Part shown: piece after piece, positions 30,039-39,780 of the stretch
Position numbering within the stretch: position 1 is the first letter of the stretch
Layout: each line of letters begins with the position of its first letter
Origin: Mesorhizobium sp.
GTDB taxonomy: Bacteria > Pseudomonadota > Alphaproteobacteria > Rhizobiales > Rhizobiaceae
Direction: 5' to 3'
NCBI GenBank assembly: GCA_027492275.1
Contig: JAPUFC010000027.1
Span: 1 to 64,000, forward strand
DNA length: 64,000 nucleotides
Notes under the pieces: model-generated
Databases searched by the model: none
The model's input: only the letters and a program-made list of their open reading frames with translations
Told to the model about the DNA's origin: nothing
Position numbers and translations under genes: made by a program

Positions 30039-30584
30039 ATGAAGCACTCGCTGGAGGAGACGCTGCTCGCCTCCATCCGCACCATACCGGACTATCCCAA
30101 GCCCGGCATCCTTTTCCGGGACATCACCACGCTGCTCGGCAACGCGCGCGCCTTCCGCCGCGCCGTGGACGAACTGGTTTACCCCTATGCCGGGGGCAAG
30201 GTGGACAAGGTGGCGGGAATCGAGGCGCGCGGCTTCATCCTGGGTGGGGCCGTCGCGCACCAGCTTTCGGCCGGCTTCGTGCCGATCCGCAAGAAGGGCA
30301 AGCTGCCGCACGAGACGGTGCGCATCGCCTACAGCCTCGAATACGGGCTGGACGAGATGGAGATGCACAAGGACGCCATCGCGCCCGGTGAGAAGGTGAT
30401 TCTGGTCGACGATCTGATCGCCACCGGGGGAACGGCCGAAGCCGCCGCCAGGCTGATCCAGCGTATGGGCGGCGATATCGTCGCCGCCTGCTTCGTCATC
30501 GATCTTCCCGACCTCGGCGGCCGCGCCAGGCTGGAGGCGCTGGGCGTGCCGGTGCGCACGCTGGTGGCCTTCGAGGGCCACTGA
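30039..30584 (+). CDS. apt: Adenine phosphoribosyltransferase
   Basis: A 181-residue enzyme of purine salvage that makes AMP from adenine and PRPP. The PRPP-binding motif [14 protein letters not shown] is intact (about residues 119-132); [14 protein letters not shown] and [11 protein letters not shown] are the other Apt-specific blocks. It stands downstream of the pet terminator with its own ribosome site, and its stop is 11 nt from the end of the convergent MaoC gene. Confidence 0.96.
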   Translation: MKHSLEETLLASIRTIPDYPKPGILFRDITTLLGNARAFRRAVDELVYPYAGGKVDKVAGIEARGFILGGAVAHQLSAGFVPIRKKGKLPHETVRIAYSLEYGLDEMEMHKDAIAPGEKVILVDDLIATGGTAEAAARLIQRMGGDIVAACFVIDLPDLGGRARLEALGVPVRTLVAFEGH

Positions 30585-30595
30585 CCGCGACAGGC

Positions 30596-31054
30596 TTACT
30601 GCGGGGCGTGGAACAGGACCGCGGTCTCGAACTCCATGACCTGGGCGCCGGTCGAATCGCGAGCTTCCGCGAGGCCTGACAGCAAGCGCCACCCCGGCCG
30701 CGACGCGAGCGCGCGATGCGAAAGCGAGGTGCGGCTGTAGCTCACGGTTTCGCCGGCGAAGACGGGCATGGGCCACTTCATGTTGCGGAAGCCGGGGGAG
30801 GGGCCGAAGACGGGCGCCGACCCGTCGCCGCTCCGGGCGGCGCTGTGGGCGAGATTGAGCTTCATCCAGACCGAAGCCGTGTGCCATCCCGACGTGCACA
30901 GGCCGCCGAGAAGCGACCCCCTGGCCGCGGCCTCGTCGAGGTGGAAGGGCTGGGGGTCGTATTTGCGGGCGAAATCGATGATCGCCTGCGCGGTGAAGCG
31001 GTGCGAACCCAACTCTATCCTGCGGCCGAGATCGAGATAGTCGTCGAGCGTCAT
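30596..31054 (-). CDS. MaoC-family dehydratase (second of tandem pair)
   Basis: A 152-residue hot-dog fold protein of the MaoC/(R)-specific enoyl-CoA hydratase class. The hydratase motif region reads DFARKYDPQPFHLDEAAA followed by GGLCTSGWHT, with the Asp and His catalytic positions present. The ATG at 31052-31054 overlaps the stop of the other MaoC gene (ATGA). It likely hydrates a trans-2-enoyl-CoA; with its partner it may form a two-subunit enzyme. Confidence 0.9.
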   Translation of the reverse strand: MTLDDYLDLGRRIELGSHRFTAQAIIDFARKYDPQPFHLDEAAARGSLLGGLCTSGWHTASVWMKLNLAHSAARSGDGSAPVFGPSPGFRNMKWPMPVFAGETVSYSRTSLSHRALASRPGWRLLSGLAEARDSTGAQVMEFETAVLFHAPQ

Positions 31055-31533
31055 GCCGAGCCTCCGCGCAGGCGAAACATCACGCTGTTCGACTGTTCCA
31101 TGACGCGCTCGCCGCGCTGGTTCCACATCTCCGAGCGCATCGCGATGAAGCCGATGGACGGTCGGGACCGGGAGACGCGTGTGGAGAGAACATGGATGCG
31201 GGCCGTCAACGTGTCGCCGGCCAGTACGGGCTTCAGCCAGCGTAACTCGTCTATGCCGGGTGCGCCCTGGGCGAGGGAGCCGTTCAGTACCTTGTCCGCC
31301 ACCATGCGCATCAGCATGCAGCATGTGTGCCATCCCGAGGCGGCGAGACCGCCGAGGATGCTCGCCCTGCCGGCCTGTTCGTCAAGATGGAAGGGCTGGG
31401 GATCGAACTCGCTGGCGAACTCGATGATCTCCTCCGCCGTGACCAGCTTGTCGCCAAGCTCGATCACCATGCCTTCGGCGAAATCCTCGAAAGCCAGTCC
31501 TTGCGGCTGCTCGCTCATGAGTCCGCTGTCCAT
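31051..31533 (-). CDS. MaoC-family dehydratase (first of tandem pair)
   Basis: A 160-residue MaoC-family protein similar to the next gene: EFASEFDPQPFHLDEQAG then GGLAASGWHTCCML. The first ATG (31531-31533) is 4 nt after the ychF stop; a second ATG at 31516-31518 is an alternative start. Co-transcribed with ychF and the second MaoC. The two proteins are about half identical by eye, so the pair is a duplication. Acyl-CoA substrate unknown. Confidence 0.9.
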   Translation of the reverse strand: MDSGLMSEQPQGLAFEDFAEGMVIELGDKLVTAEEIIEFASEFDPQPFHLDEQAGRASILGGLAASGWHTCCMLMRMVADKVLNGSLAQGAPGIDELRWLKPVLAGDTLTARIHVLSTRVSRSRPSIGFIAMRSEMWNQRGERVMEQSNSVMFRLRGGSA

Positions 31534-31536
31534 CCG

Positions 31537-32640
31537 TCAGGTGTTGAACTTGAACAGCATCACGTCGCCGTCGTGCACCACGTAGTCCTTGCCCTCGTCG
31601 CGGGCCTTGCCGGCTTCCTTGGCCGCCGTCTCGCCGCCCAGCGTGACATAGTCGTCATAGGCGATGGTCTGGGCGCGGATGAAGCCGCGCTCGAAATCCG
31701 TGTGGATCACGCCGGCTGCCTGCGGGGCCTTCATGCCCTTGTGGATGGTCCAGGCGCGCGTTTCCTTCGGCCCGGCGGTGAAGTAGGTGATGAGGTCGAG
31801 AAGCTCGTAAGCGGCGCGGATGAGACGGTCGAGGCCGGGCTCCTCGAGGCCGAGCGCGGCAAGGAATTCCTGCGCCTCCTCGTCGGGAAGCTGCGCGACC
31901 TCCGCCTCGATGGCGGCGGAGATGACGACCGTGCGTGCGCCCTGCACGGCGGCCATCGCCTCGACGGCTTTGGTGCGCGCGTTGCCGGTGGCCGCTTCCG
32001 CCTCGGCGACGTTGCAGACGTACAGAACCGGGTGCGCGGTCAACAGGTTCAGTCCGTCGAGGATGCGGCGGTCGTCGGCGGACAGGCCGGTCAACAGCGT
32101 GCGCGCGGGCTTTCCGTCCTGAAGCAGCTCAAGCGCGCGCTCCATCATCGGCAGCACCGTTAGCGCTTCCTTGTCCTTGCCCTGGGCGCGCTTGCGGATC
32201 TGCACCACCCGTCGTTCGAGACTGTCGAGATCGGCCAGCATCAGCTCCGTCTCGACCGTCTCGGCGTCGGCCACCGGGTCAATGCGGCCCTCGACATGGG
32301 TGATGTCGTCGTCCTCGAAGCAGCGCAGCACATGGACGACGGCATCGACCTCGCGGATGTTGGCGAGGAACTGGTTGCCGAGGCCCTCGCCCTTGGAGGC
32401 GCCGCGCACGAGGCCGGCGATGTCGACGAAGGAGATGCGGGTCGGGATGATCTCCTTCGACTTCGCGGTCGCCGCGATGCGGCCGAGGCGCGGGTCCGGA
32501 ACGGCGACCTCGCCCGTGTTCGGCTCGATGGTGCAGAACGGATAGTTTGCGGCCTGCGCGGCGGCGGTGCGCGTCAGCGCGTTGAAGAGGGTCGACTTGC
32601 CGACATTGGGCAAGCCGACGATGCCGCATTTCAAGGCCAT
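31537..32640 (-). CDS. ychF: Redox-regulated ATPase/GTPase YchF
   Basis: A 367-residue Obg-related P-loop ATPase that associates with ribosomes. G1 is GLPNVGKSTLFNALT at residues 9-23, G3 DIAGLVRGASKGEGLGNQFL follows, and a TGS-type C-terminal domain ends the protein (ETRAWTIHKGMKAPQAAGVI). The length is exactly that of the family. It lies downstream of prs-rplY-pth, as is usual in Rhizobiales, except that a toxin-antitoxin pair sits between. Confidence 0.96.
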   Translation of the reverse strand: MALKCGIVGLPNVGKSTLFNALTRTAAAQAANYPFCTIEPNTGEVAVPDPRLGRIAATAKSKEIIPTRISFVDIAGLVRGASKGEGLGNQFLANIREVDAVVHVLRCFEDDDITHVEGRIDPVADAETVETELMLADLDSLERRVVQIRKRAQGKDKEALTVLPMMERALELLQDGKPARTLLTGLSADDRRILDGLNLLTAHPVLYVCNVAEAEAATGNARTKAVEAMAAVQGARTVVISAAIEAEVAQLPDEEAQEFLAALGLEEPGLDRLIRAAYELLDLITYFTAGPKETRAWTIHKGMKAPQAAGVIHTDFERGFIRAQTIAYDDYVTLGGETAAKEAGKARDEGKDYVVHDGDVMLFKFNT

Positions 32641-32653
32641 GGCAGGAATCCGA

Positions 32654-33100
32654 TCAGGACACGAGAATTCGCTCCGGGCTATGGGCGAAAGGATCGACGA
32701 TCGTCAAGCCTTCGATGGTCCGGCCGTCCTGCAAATCCTCCGACAGGAAATGCGTGCAGCCCAGTTCGATGGCCGAGGCGAGCAGGAGACAGTCCCACCA
32801 GGAGTAGCGAAACTTTGCGTGATATGCGCGCGCGGCGATCGATGTCTCGAATGTTACGGGTGTGGTTCCAAACCGCGCGAAAGCGTCGATGCGGAAAAAC
32901 GGATCATCCTTGCCAAATCGGGACGCTTTTCGAATGGCGACATTCGCAACTTCGTTCAGCACCTGAAGGTTCGTCACGCCCATGCGATGATCGGCCAGGA
33001 CTCGTAGCCAGCGTTGAGCGCTTTCGGATTTCTCCAATTCCAACCGGTCGAAAGTGTACAACAGGGTGTTGCTGTCGATGAACACCCTAGCGTCTGGCAT
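32654..33100 (-). CDS. PIN-domain toxin, VapC-like
   Basis: A 148-residue PIN-domain nuclease. The acidic quartet is complete: Asp9 in VFIDSNTLLY, Glu50 in LNEVANVA, Asp103 in WWDCLLLASA and Asp122 in LSEDLQDG. VapC toxins cut tRNA or rRNA in a Mg-dependent way. The ATG at 33098-33100 overlaps the end of the antitoxin gene by 14 nt, the usual VapBC arrangement. It ends 14 nt before the ychF start codon, placing it inside a translation-related operon. Target RNA cannot be inferred. Confidence 0.9.
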   Translation of the reverse strand: MPDARVFIDSNTLLYTFDRLELEKSESAQRWLRVLADHRMGVTNLQVLNEVANVAIRKASRFGKDDPFFRIDAFARFGTTPVTFETSIAARAYHAKFRYSWWDCLLLASAIELGCTHFLSEDLQDGRTIEGLTIVDPFAHSPERILVS

Positions 33101-33335
33101 TTCGCTCCTCCGCCGTCGGCATACGTCCATTCTCCGAGATGGGAAGTTTGGGACCGGCGAAAACACGCTCCAGCGCTTCCAGATGAAGCCTGCGCTCCTC
33201 GTCGGGGGCGGGCAGGCGCGCCGGCTGGCGCAATCTGTCGGCGATGTGCCTGGACATGCTCTTGCCGGCCTTGGCGGCCTCCACGCGGGTGATCCGGTAG
33301 AGGTCGTCATCCATGGAGATGGTCACGTTCTTCAT
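33087..33335 (-). CDS. Ribbon-helix-helix antitoxin, VapB-like
   Basis: An 82-residue protein whose first 35 residues form a ribbon-helix-helix DNA-binding motif (MKNVTISMDDDLYRI then a helix and AGKSMSRHIADRL). The remaining part is the acidic/proline-containing tail that would neutralise the toxin. It precedes and overlaps the PIN gene by 14 nt. It is expected to repress its own promoter with the toxin. Confidence 0.88.
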   Translation of the reverse strand: MKNVTISMDDDLYRITRVEAAKAGKSMSRHIADRLRQPARLPAPDEERRLHLEALERVFAGPKLPISENGRMPTAEERNARR

Positions 33336-33411
33336 CGCACGGGCTCACGGAAACACGAGGTTCGTGTCCGAAAGATAAGCCTCGATGTCGACAGGAGCAA
33401 GAAGCCGGCGG

Positions 33412-34146
33412 TCAGCCCTTGCCGAGAAGCTTCCTCAGCATCTCGGCCATCGGTCCGCTTTCCGGCAGCTTGACCGCCGGCTTCTGCGGTCGCGCCTGGC
33501 GGATATGGCTCTGCGCCTTCGGCGCTTCGCGCGGCGCCCTTTGCGGCGGCCGGTCGTCGTCGGAGATCGGCTGCAGCGTGTCGCGCAGCGCCAGCGTCAC
33601 GCGGTTCATGAAGCCGTTGTCGTCGCCGTTCGCCAGCATCCCCGCATTGGCGGCGACGGCGTCCAGCAGCGCGTCGAGCCATGGCCCGTCGGCCTTGGCG
33701 AAGTCGCCCAGCACGTGGCCGTGGACCATCTCCCTGACGCCGGGATGGCCGATGCCGATGCGTACGCGGCGGTAGTCCCTGCCGCAATGCTCGTCGATGG
33801 AGCGGATGCCGTTATGGCCGCCCGCGCCGCCGCCGATCTTCACGCGCACCTTGCCGGGCGCGAGGTCGAGCTCGTCATAGAAGACGGTGAGGGCGGCGGC
33901 GTCGAGCTTGTAGAAGCGCAGCGCCTCGCCGACGGACTGGCCGGACAGGTTCATGAAGGTCTGCGGCTTCAGGAGAAGCACCCTCGCGCCGTCGATGCGA
34001 CCCTCGGCGATCTCGGCCCTGAACTTTTTCGACCAGGGCGAAAAGGAATGGCGGCGGGCAATCGCGTCCGCCGCCATGAAGCCGACATTGTGCCGGTTGT
34101 TCGCGTATTTCGCGCCCGGATTGCCGAGGCCAGCAAAGACCAGCAT
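33412..34146 (-). CDS. pth: Peptidyl-tRNA hydrolase
   Basis: A 244-residue esterase that releases peptides from stalled peptidyl-tRNA. All family blocks are present: [18 protein letters not shown] with the catalytic His, [18 protein letters not shown] and [14 protein letters not shown]. The core is about 190 residues; the last 50 are a basic, proline-rich extension ([17 protein letters not shown]) longer than in most bacteria but common in rhizobia. It follows rplY by 18 nt. Confidence 0.96.
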   Translation of the reverse strand: MLVFAGLGNPGAKYANNRHNVGFMAADAIARRHSFSPWSKKFRAEIAEGRIDGARVLLLKPQTFMNLSGQSVGEALRFYKLDAAALTVFYDELDLAPGKVRVKIGGGAGGHNGIRSIDEHCGRDYRRVRIGIGHPGVREMVHGHVLGDFAKADGPWLDALLDAVAANAGMLANGDDNGFMNRVTLALRDTLQPISDDDRPPQRAPREAPKAQSHIRQARPQKPAVKLPESGPMAEMLRKLLGKG

Positions 34147-34164
34147 GGCTTCGGCTCCCCGCGG

Positions 34165-34791
34165 CTACTCCGTGGCCGGCGTCTCGCCGGCGGCGGCCTC
34201 TCCGTCGCTCTCGGAGCGCGCGGCGGCGGTGCCGGCGATGGTCGCGATGGTGAAGTCGCGGTCCTGGATGACGGGACGCACGCCTGCCGGCAGCTTCACG
34301 GCCGAGATGTGGAAGGAATCGCCGATCTCGGAGCCGTCCAGGTCGATGGTGATGAACTCGGGGATCGAGTCCGCCGGGCAGTGGAACTCCACGTCGTGGC
34401 GCACGATGTTGAGCGTGCCGCCGCGCTTGATGCCGGGCGACTTCTCCTCGTTGATGAAGTGCACGGGCACGTTCACGTTCACTTCCGTGTTCTTGCCGAC
34501 GCGCAGGAAGTCGACGTGGAGCGGGAAGTCGCGGACCGGGTCGAGCTGAAAGTCCTTGGGCAGGACCTGAATCTTCCTGCCGCCGACGTCGATGGTGGCG
34601 ACGGTGGTCAGGAAGCCGCCGCCGTGGATCTTGTAGTAGATGTCCTTGTAGGACAGGGCGATCGACAGGGGGGGCTGCTTGTCGCCGTAGATGACTGCCG
34701 GGATCTTGCCTTCGCGGCGAACTGCACGGGCGGACCCCTTACCGACCGTTTCGCGCGCTTCGGCCTTGAGCTCGTAGTTGCCGTGGCTCAT
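34165..34791 (-). CDS. rplY: 50S ribosomal protein L25/general stress protein Ctc
   Basis: A 208-residue long-form L25 that binds 5S rRNA. The N-terminal L25 domain ([33 protein letters not shown]) is followed by the C-terminal TL5/Ctc beta domain ([21 protein letters not shown]) and an acidic tail. The ATG at 34789-34791 is preceded by a purine-rich site; an upstream in-frame extension to 34875 is not family-like. First of a block with pth; prs is 245 nt upstream. Confidence 0.96.
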   Translation of the reverse strand: MSHGNYELKAEARETVGKGSARAVRREGKIPAVIYGDKQPPLSIALSYKDIYYKIHGGGFLTTVATIDVGGRKIQVLPKDFQLDPVRDFPLHVDFLRVGKNTEVNVNVPVHFINEEKSPGIKRGGTLNIVRHDVEFHCPADSIPEFITIDLDGSEIGDSFHISAVKLPAGVRPVIQDRDFTIATIAGTAAARSESDGEAAAGETPATE

Positions 34792-35036
34792 GGCTTTTCC
34801 TTTCGGGTTGTTTGGAGCGCCCACGGGAACGAAGCGTTGCCCGTAAACGTCGAAAGCCGCGCAGACACGCGGCATTCGCCCGCGTTGCCTCCAAGGGTGT
34901 CTACGCGGGTGGCGGTGCTATAGCGGAAGCGACCCGCCGGTGCAAGAAGCGGCAGGCATCGGCCGTTCCTCACCTTCAGCCGGAGAATCCGCCATGACGA
35001 CCAAGCCGTTGCGGCGGAATCGCTTTCGGCGGGAGC

Positions 35037-35972
<936 letters not shown>

Positions 35973-36099
35973 GAAGCGTTCCCGGGGATGCCCACTCGAA
36001 GGATGACCGGGCTTTTAGCGGGCTCACGCGTCAATTCAAGCCGGCGCACGTCTTTTTCGCTGTCTGATCCCAAAAAAGGGTGAACACCGGGGAACGGAC

Positions 36100-36642
36100 C
36101 TACCCGGGCTGCGCGGCTAGCCAGCCGGCCAACTGGTTGACGGTGGTGTCGGCGATCGCCTGCATGGTCTGCGCGGACACGCCGGCCCAGCCTTCCGCGC
36201 CGTTGGACGCGACGGCCTGCTGGCCGTTGATGCGGTGCAGCCGGTTGCCGCTCGGATCGTAGACGTCCCAGACATAGATGACCGTGGTCTGCCTGCCCTC
36301 CGTCATGGCGGAGAAATAGCCTTTCAGGACATGGGTGGCCGTCTGGTCGGCGCTGCCGGCGATGCCGAGCCCGCGCGCCCGCGCCTGGCCGGCGAGGCGT
36401 TCCGTCAGCGGGGCGGCCGCCTCGACGCTGGCGCCGACGATGGGGTCGATCCGCAGCCTGGTGCGGGACGCGACGGCAGGCGGGATCGCGGCCACCGATG
36501 CCGGGGCGTCGGAAGGCGGCGTCTGGCCGGGCGAGGGCGGCGAGGCGGCGACGGCGGACGGGTTGAGGACATCCTGACTGCTCGTGCAGGCCGCCGCCAG
36601 CATGGCGAGGCACGACACGGCCGCTGCGGGCCAACGCTTCAT
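36100..36642 (-). CDS. Putative lipoprotein of unknown function
   Basis: A 180-residue protein with a lipoprotein signal: a basic start, a hydrophobic core and the lipobox LAAAC (Cys at about residue 19), then a Ser/Pro/Ala-rich linker to about residue 60. The globular part (THVLKGYFSAMTEGRQTTVIYVWDVYD) suggests a beta-sandwich envelope protein, similar to rhizobial lipoproteins of unknown role. Monocistronic. Confidence 0.8.
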   Translation of the reverse strand: MKRWPAAAVSCLAMLAAACTSSQDVLNPSAVAASPPSPGQTPPSDAPASVAAIPPAVASRTRLRIDPIVGASVEAAAPLTERLAGQARARGLGIAGSADQTATHVLKGYFSAMTEGRQTTVIYVWDVYDPSGNRLHRINGQQAVASNGAEGWAGVSAQTMQAIADTTVNQLAGWLAAQPG

Positions 36643-36711
36643 CCCCGGAACTCCCCTGGCCTTTCGCCGGCGATCGCTGCGCCGCCTTCGTTCATTGCCC
36701 CCTTTTTCCTA

Positions 36712-37863
36712 TCACTTGACGATCAAGTCCAGATCATGGCGGGACAGGGGTTTTGGCGCGGTTTCGGTGGTCAGATAGGTGCGACCCAGCGTCATCGCGG
36801 TCCCGGTCTCGGAATCCATGATGATCATGTGCGCGAAGAGCGTCATGTTCGGCGCCACCGGCTCGCGGTTGCCCTGGTAGAACATCGGCATGTCCATCCA
36901 GGACGGCGAGAAGCGCGCGCCCAGCGAGTAGCCGCAGGCGTTCAGGCGGTGCTTGGTGAGGCCGCTCGCCTCCAGCGAGCGGGCATGCGCTTCGAAGACG
37001 TCGCCGAAGCTGTTGCCGGGCGTCATCGCCTTCTCGACCGCCAGCAAGGCCGAGCGCGCGGCCTCGAACAGCTCCTGATGGCGCTTGGACGGCTTGCCGA
37101 CCAGCACCGTGCGCATCATCGCCGCGTGGTAGTGATGGAAGACGCCGGCCCATTCGAGCGTGAGCTGGTCGCTCCTGCCCAGCTTGCGCCGGCCGGCCTT
37201 GTAGCGGCACAGCAGTGCGTCCGGCCCGGAGCCGATGACGAACTCGTTGGCAGGATAGTCGCCGCCGCCCTCGAAGATCGCGCCCTGCATCGCGGCCAGG
37301 ATCCTGCCCTCGTCGCCGCCCTGCCTGATGAGCGGCAGCGCCGCGTCGAGCGCGGCGTCGGCGAGCGCGGCGGCGGTCTCGACCTTCCCGATCTCGGCCG
37401 GGCTCTTGACCTGGCGCAGGCGCGACACGATGCCGGACGCATCGGCCACCTGGCCGAAGGTCTGCAACTGCTCGTCGAGGCGCCGGCCGTTCAGCGCGGT
37501 CAGGCCGTGTGTGTCGTATTCGACGCCGATGCGCTTGCCCAGCAGGTCGAGGTCGTTGAGGAGGTTGCGCAGGTCGGCGGCGGGGTTGGCGCCCTCGCGG
37601 TCGGTCCACAGCACGACGTTGTCGATGATGGAGGTGTGCCGCGCCTGCCGCAGGTCGGCCGAACGGGTCAGCAGCACCATGGAGCCGTCGCGCTTCAACA
37701 CCAGGCACTGGAAGAAGCAGTAGCCGAACGTGTCGTAGCCGGTCAGCCAGTACAGGCTTTCCTGCGCGAAAAGCAGGAGCGCGTCGAGTTTCTTCTCGCC
37801 CATCTCGACAAGCAGCCGGTCGCGGCGGGCGTCGAATTCCTCTCGCTCGAAATGCAGCGCCAT
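36712..37863 (-). CDS. M24/creatinase-fold family protein
   Basis: A 383-residue protein with the creatinase N-terminal domain (LLLFAQESLYWLTGYDTFGY) and the pita-bread C-terminal domain (IRQGGDEGRILAAMQGAIFEGG, then EFVIGSGPDALLCRYKAG). The metal-binding residues of true M24 aminopeptidases look absent: the first two Asp positions read LEWAGVFHHYHAAMMRT, and the His box reads CGYSLGARF. That pattern suits non-metal members such as creatinase-like or ectoine hydrolase-like enzymes. Its start overlaps the stop of pgeF. Reaction unknown. Confidence 0.82.
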   Translation of the reverse strand: MALHFEREEFDARRDRLLVEMGEKKLDALLLFAQESLYWLTGYDTFGYCFFQCLVLKRDGSMVLLTRSADLRQARHTSIIDNVVLWTDREGANPAADLRNLLNDLDLLGKRIGVEYDTHGLTALNGRRLDEQLQTFGQVADASGIVSRLRQVKSPAEIGKVETAAALADAALDAALPLIRQGGDEGRILAAMQGAIFEGGGDYPANEFVIGSGPDALLCRYKAGRRKLGRSDQLTLEWAGVFHHYHAAMMRTVLVGKPSKRHQELFEAARSALLAVEKAMTPGNSFGDVFEAHARSLEASGLTKHRLNACGYSLGARFSPSWMDMPMFYQGNREPVAPNMTLFAHMIIMDSETGTAMTLGRTYLTTETAPKPLSRHDLDLIVK

Positions 37864-38690
37864 CACGCATCCTCCAGGACGATGGCCGAGATGAGCCGGC
37901 CGTAATCGGGTTCGCCGCGATGGGTGGTGCGGCGGTAGGAGAAGAACAGGTCCTCGTCGGCGTAGGTGCAGCGGCCGAGATGCTCGGCCCGGACGCCGGC
38001 GGCGGCCAGCCGGTCGATCGTGTAGCGCGGCAGGTCGAACATGGAGCGGCCGGCATTGGCCGACGGCGTGAAATAGTCTCGGTTGGCCTTTTCGGCGGCG
38101 ACGAAGCGCTCGACGAATTCGGGCCCGACCTCGTAGGCGGCGGCGCTGATCGAGGGGCCGAGCGCGGCGACGATGTTCTCCCGGCTGGCGCCGATGCTCT
38201 CCATGGCGGCGACCGTGTTCTCCAGTACGCCGGTCAGGGCGCCTTTCCAGCCGGCATGCGCCGCGCCGACGACGCGCGCCTTGGCGTCGGCGAACAGGAC
38301 GGGCCCGCAATCGGCCGACGATGCGCCGAGCGCCAGTCCGGGCCGGTCGGTGACCATCGCGTCGACCTTAGGCCGCTCGGCGAACGGCTCGCGCACGACC
38401 AGCGCGTCGGGCGAATGGACCTGCCAGGCGCTGAGCAGGTTTTGCGGCGCGACGCCCATCCAGGCGGCGACGCGGTCGCGGTTCACGCGCACGCTTCCGG
38501 GGTCGTCCTCCGAACCGGTTCCGGTGTTCAGGCCGGCATAGATGCCGGTCGAGACGCCGCCGATTCGGGTGAAGAAGCCATGGCGAACGCCTTCGCCCGC
38601 AATGCTTTCGAGCAGCGGGGAGCGCAGCGGGGCGGGCACGTTGTCAGCCGGCATGGCGCTGTTGTTGACCGGCGGGGCCGCGCTCGTCAA
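37863..38690 (-). CDS. pgeF: Polyphenol oxidase/peptidoglycan editing factor family (YfiH)
   Basis: A 275-residue protein of the YfiH/DUF152 family. In E. coli the homologue removes misincorporated serine muropeptide precursors. The metal site is conserved: WQVHS, SADCGPVL and GAAHAGWKG supply His, Cys and His. Two starts are possible: the TTG at 38690, overlapping the upstream stop as TTGA, or the ATG at 38654; I list the longer one because of the overlap, but neither has a clear ribosome site. Encoded between the methyltransferase and the M24-like protein. Confidence 0.9.
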   Translation of the reverse strand: MTSAAPPVNNSAMPADNVPAPLRSPLLESIAGEGVRHGFFTRIGGVSTGIYAGLNTGTGSEDDPGSVRVNRDRVAAWMGVAPQNLLSAWQVHSPDALVVREPFAERPKVDAMVTDRPGLALGASSADCGPVLFADAKARVVGAAHAGWKGALTGVLENTVAAMESIGASRENIVAALGPSISAAAYEVGPEFVERFVAAEKANRDYFTPSANAGRSMFDLPRYTIDRLAAAGVRAEHLGRCTYADEDLFFSYRRTTHRGEPDYGRLISAIVLEDA

Positions 38691-39778
38691 GGCTGGACCC
38701 AGGGTGCCGGCGGCAGGGTGCCGGTGCCGCGCGGCGCCAGCATCAGCACCTTGAACAGCGTGCCCATCATCTCCGGGCCGGCCAGACGCTCGACGGCGGC
38801 GCGGATCGCCTCGCGCCGTCCGGGGCCTTCGCCGGCGCCGAGCCGGCCGGCGCGTTCGACCAGCCCCATGCCGAGCAGGAAGTCGCCCTGCGTGGCGGTC
38901 GCGGTGGCGAGGCCGCAGGCATGGGCGATGTTTTCCAGCACCGCGAAATCGACATGGGAGGTCAGATCGGCTTCGCCGGGGCTTTGCAGCACGTCCTCGT
39001 AGGCATGGCGGCGCACGGCCTGGAACGTGTCGCCGAAGCCGGTTCGCAGGTGGCCGTAATCGAAGAAAATCCCGGCACCGCCGCGCGTCGCCAGCCGCTC
39101 GCAGATGCGCTGCATGAAGGCCGAGCGGGCGGGAGATATCTCGAACGTCGCGCCCTCGGACGGTTTCTGGCCATCGGGAAGCAACGAAGCGTCGAAGGAG
39201 CCGACCTTGAGCACGAAGACCAGCCTGCCTTCGTCGTCCAGGCCGATGGCGCGCTCATGCCATCCTCCATCCTGGAAGACGAACTGGCGGACGGGGAGGG
39301 CGTCCAGAAGCTCGTTGCCGACGATCAGCAGGGGCCCGTCGGGCAGCGTGTCGACGGTTTCATGCCAGGACAGGGCGACGCCCATGCCGTCGAGCGTCCG
39401 CCGCTGGATGGCGGTCAGGCGGGGACTGGCCTCGACAAGGGCGAAGCGCGCGCCGGTTTTCCAGTCGGGCGCGATCCTGCCGGCGGCGCGGATGATGTCG
39501 CGCATCAGCGTGCCGCGGCCGGGACCCGCCTCCGCGACCGTGACCGGCAGCGGCGCGCCGATGGAGCGCCAGGCGGTGACCAGCCAGACGGCGACCAGTT
39601 CGCCGAACATCTGGCTGATCTCGGGCGCGGTGACGAAATCGCCGTCCGCACCGAAGGGCTCGCGCGTCGTGTAGTAGCCGTGCGCAGGGTCGAACAGGCA
39701 CAGCGCCATGTAGTCGGCGACCGAGATCGGACCCGTGGCTTCGATCAGTTCGGCTATGCGCCGGCAGAGCGGGGTCAT
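38687..39778 (-). CDS. SAM-dependent methyltransferase, MidA/NDUFAF7 family
   Basis: A 363-residue class I methyltransferase of the DUF185/MidA family. The AdoMet motif AEAGPGRGTLMRDI lies near residue 85, with IVGNELLDALPVRQF and GIFFDYGH downstream. The mitochondrial homologue NDUFAF7 methylates an arginine of complex I subunit NDUFS2, so a role in complex I assembly is plausible. It starts 2 nt after lgt ends and overlaps pgeF at its stop. Confidence 0.9.
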   Translation of the reverse strand: MTPLCRRIAELIEATGPISVADYMALCLFDPAHGYYTTREPFGADGDFVTAPEISQMFGELVAVWLVTAWRSIGAPLPVTVAEAGPGRGTLMRDIIRAAGRIAPDWKTGARFALVEASPRLTAIQRRTLDGMGVALSWHETVDTLPDGPLLIVGNELLDALPVRQFVFQDGGWHERAIGLDDEGRLVFVLKVGSFDASLLPDGQKPSEGATFEISPARSAFMQRICERLATRGGAGIFFDYGHLRTGFGDTFQAVRRHAYEDVLQSPGEADLTSHVDFAVLENIAHACGLATATATQGDFLLGMGLVERAGRLGAGEGPGRREAIRAAVERLAGPEMMGTLFKVLMLAPRGTGTLPPAPWVQP

Positions 39779-39780
39779 GG

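Noticed and set aside
31051-31333. Long upstream extension of the second MaoC gene
   Set aside because: It overlaps the first MaoC gene in another frame; the ATGA overlap at 31051-31054 gives the proper start.
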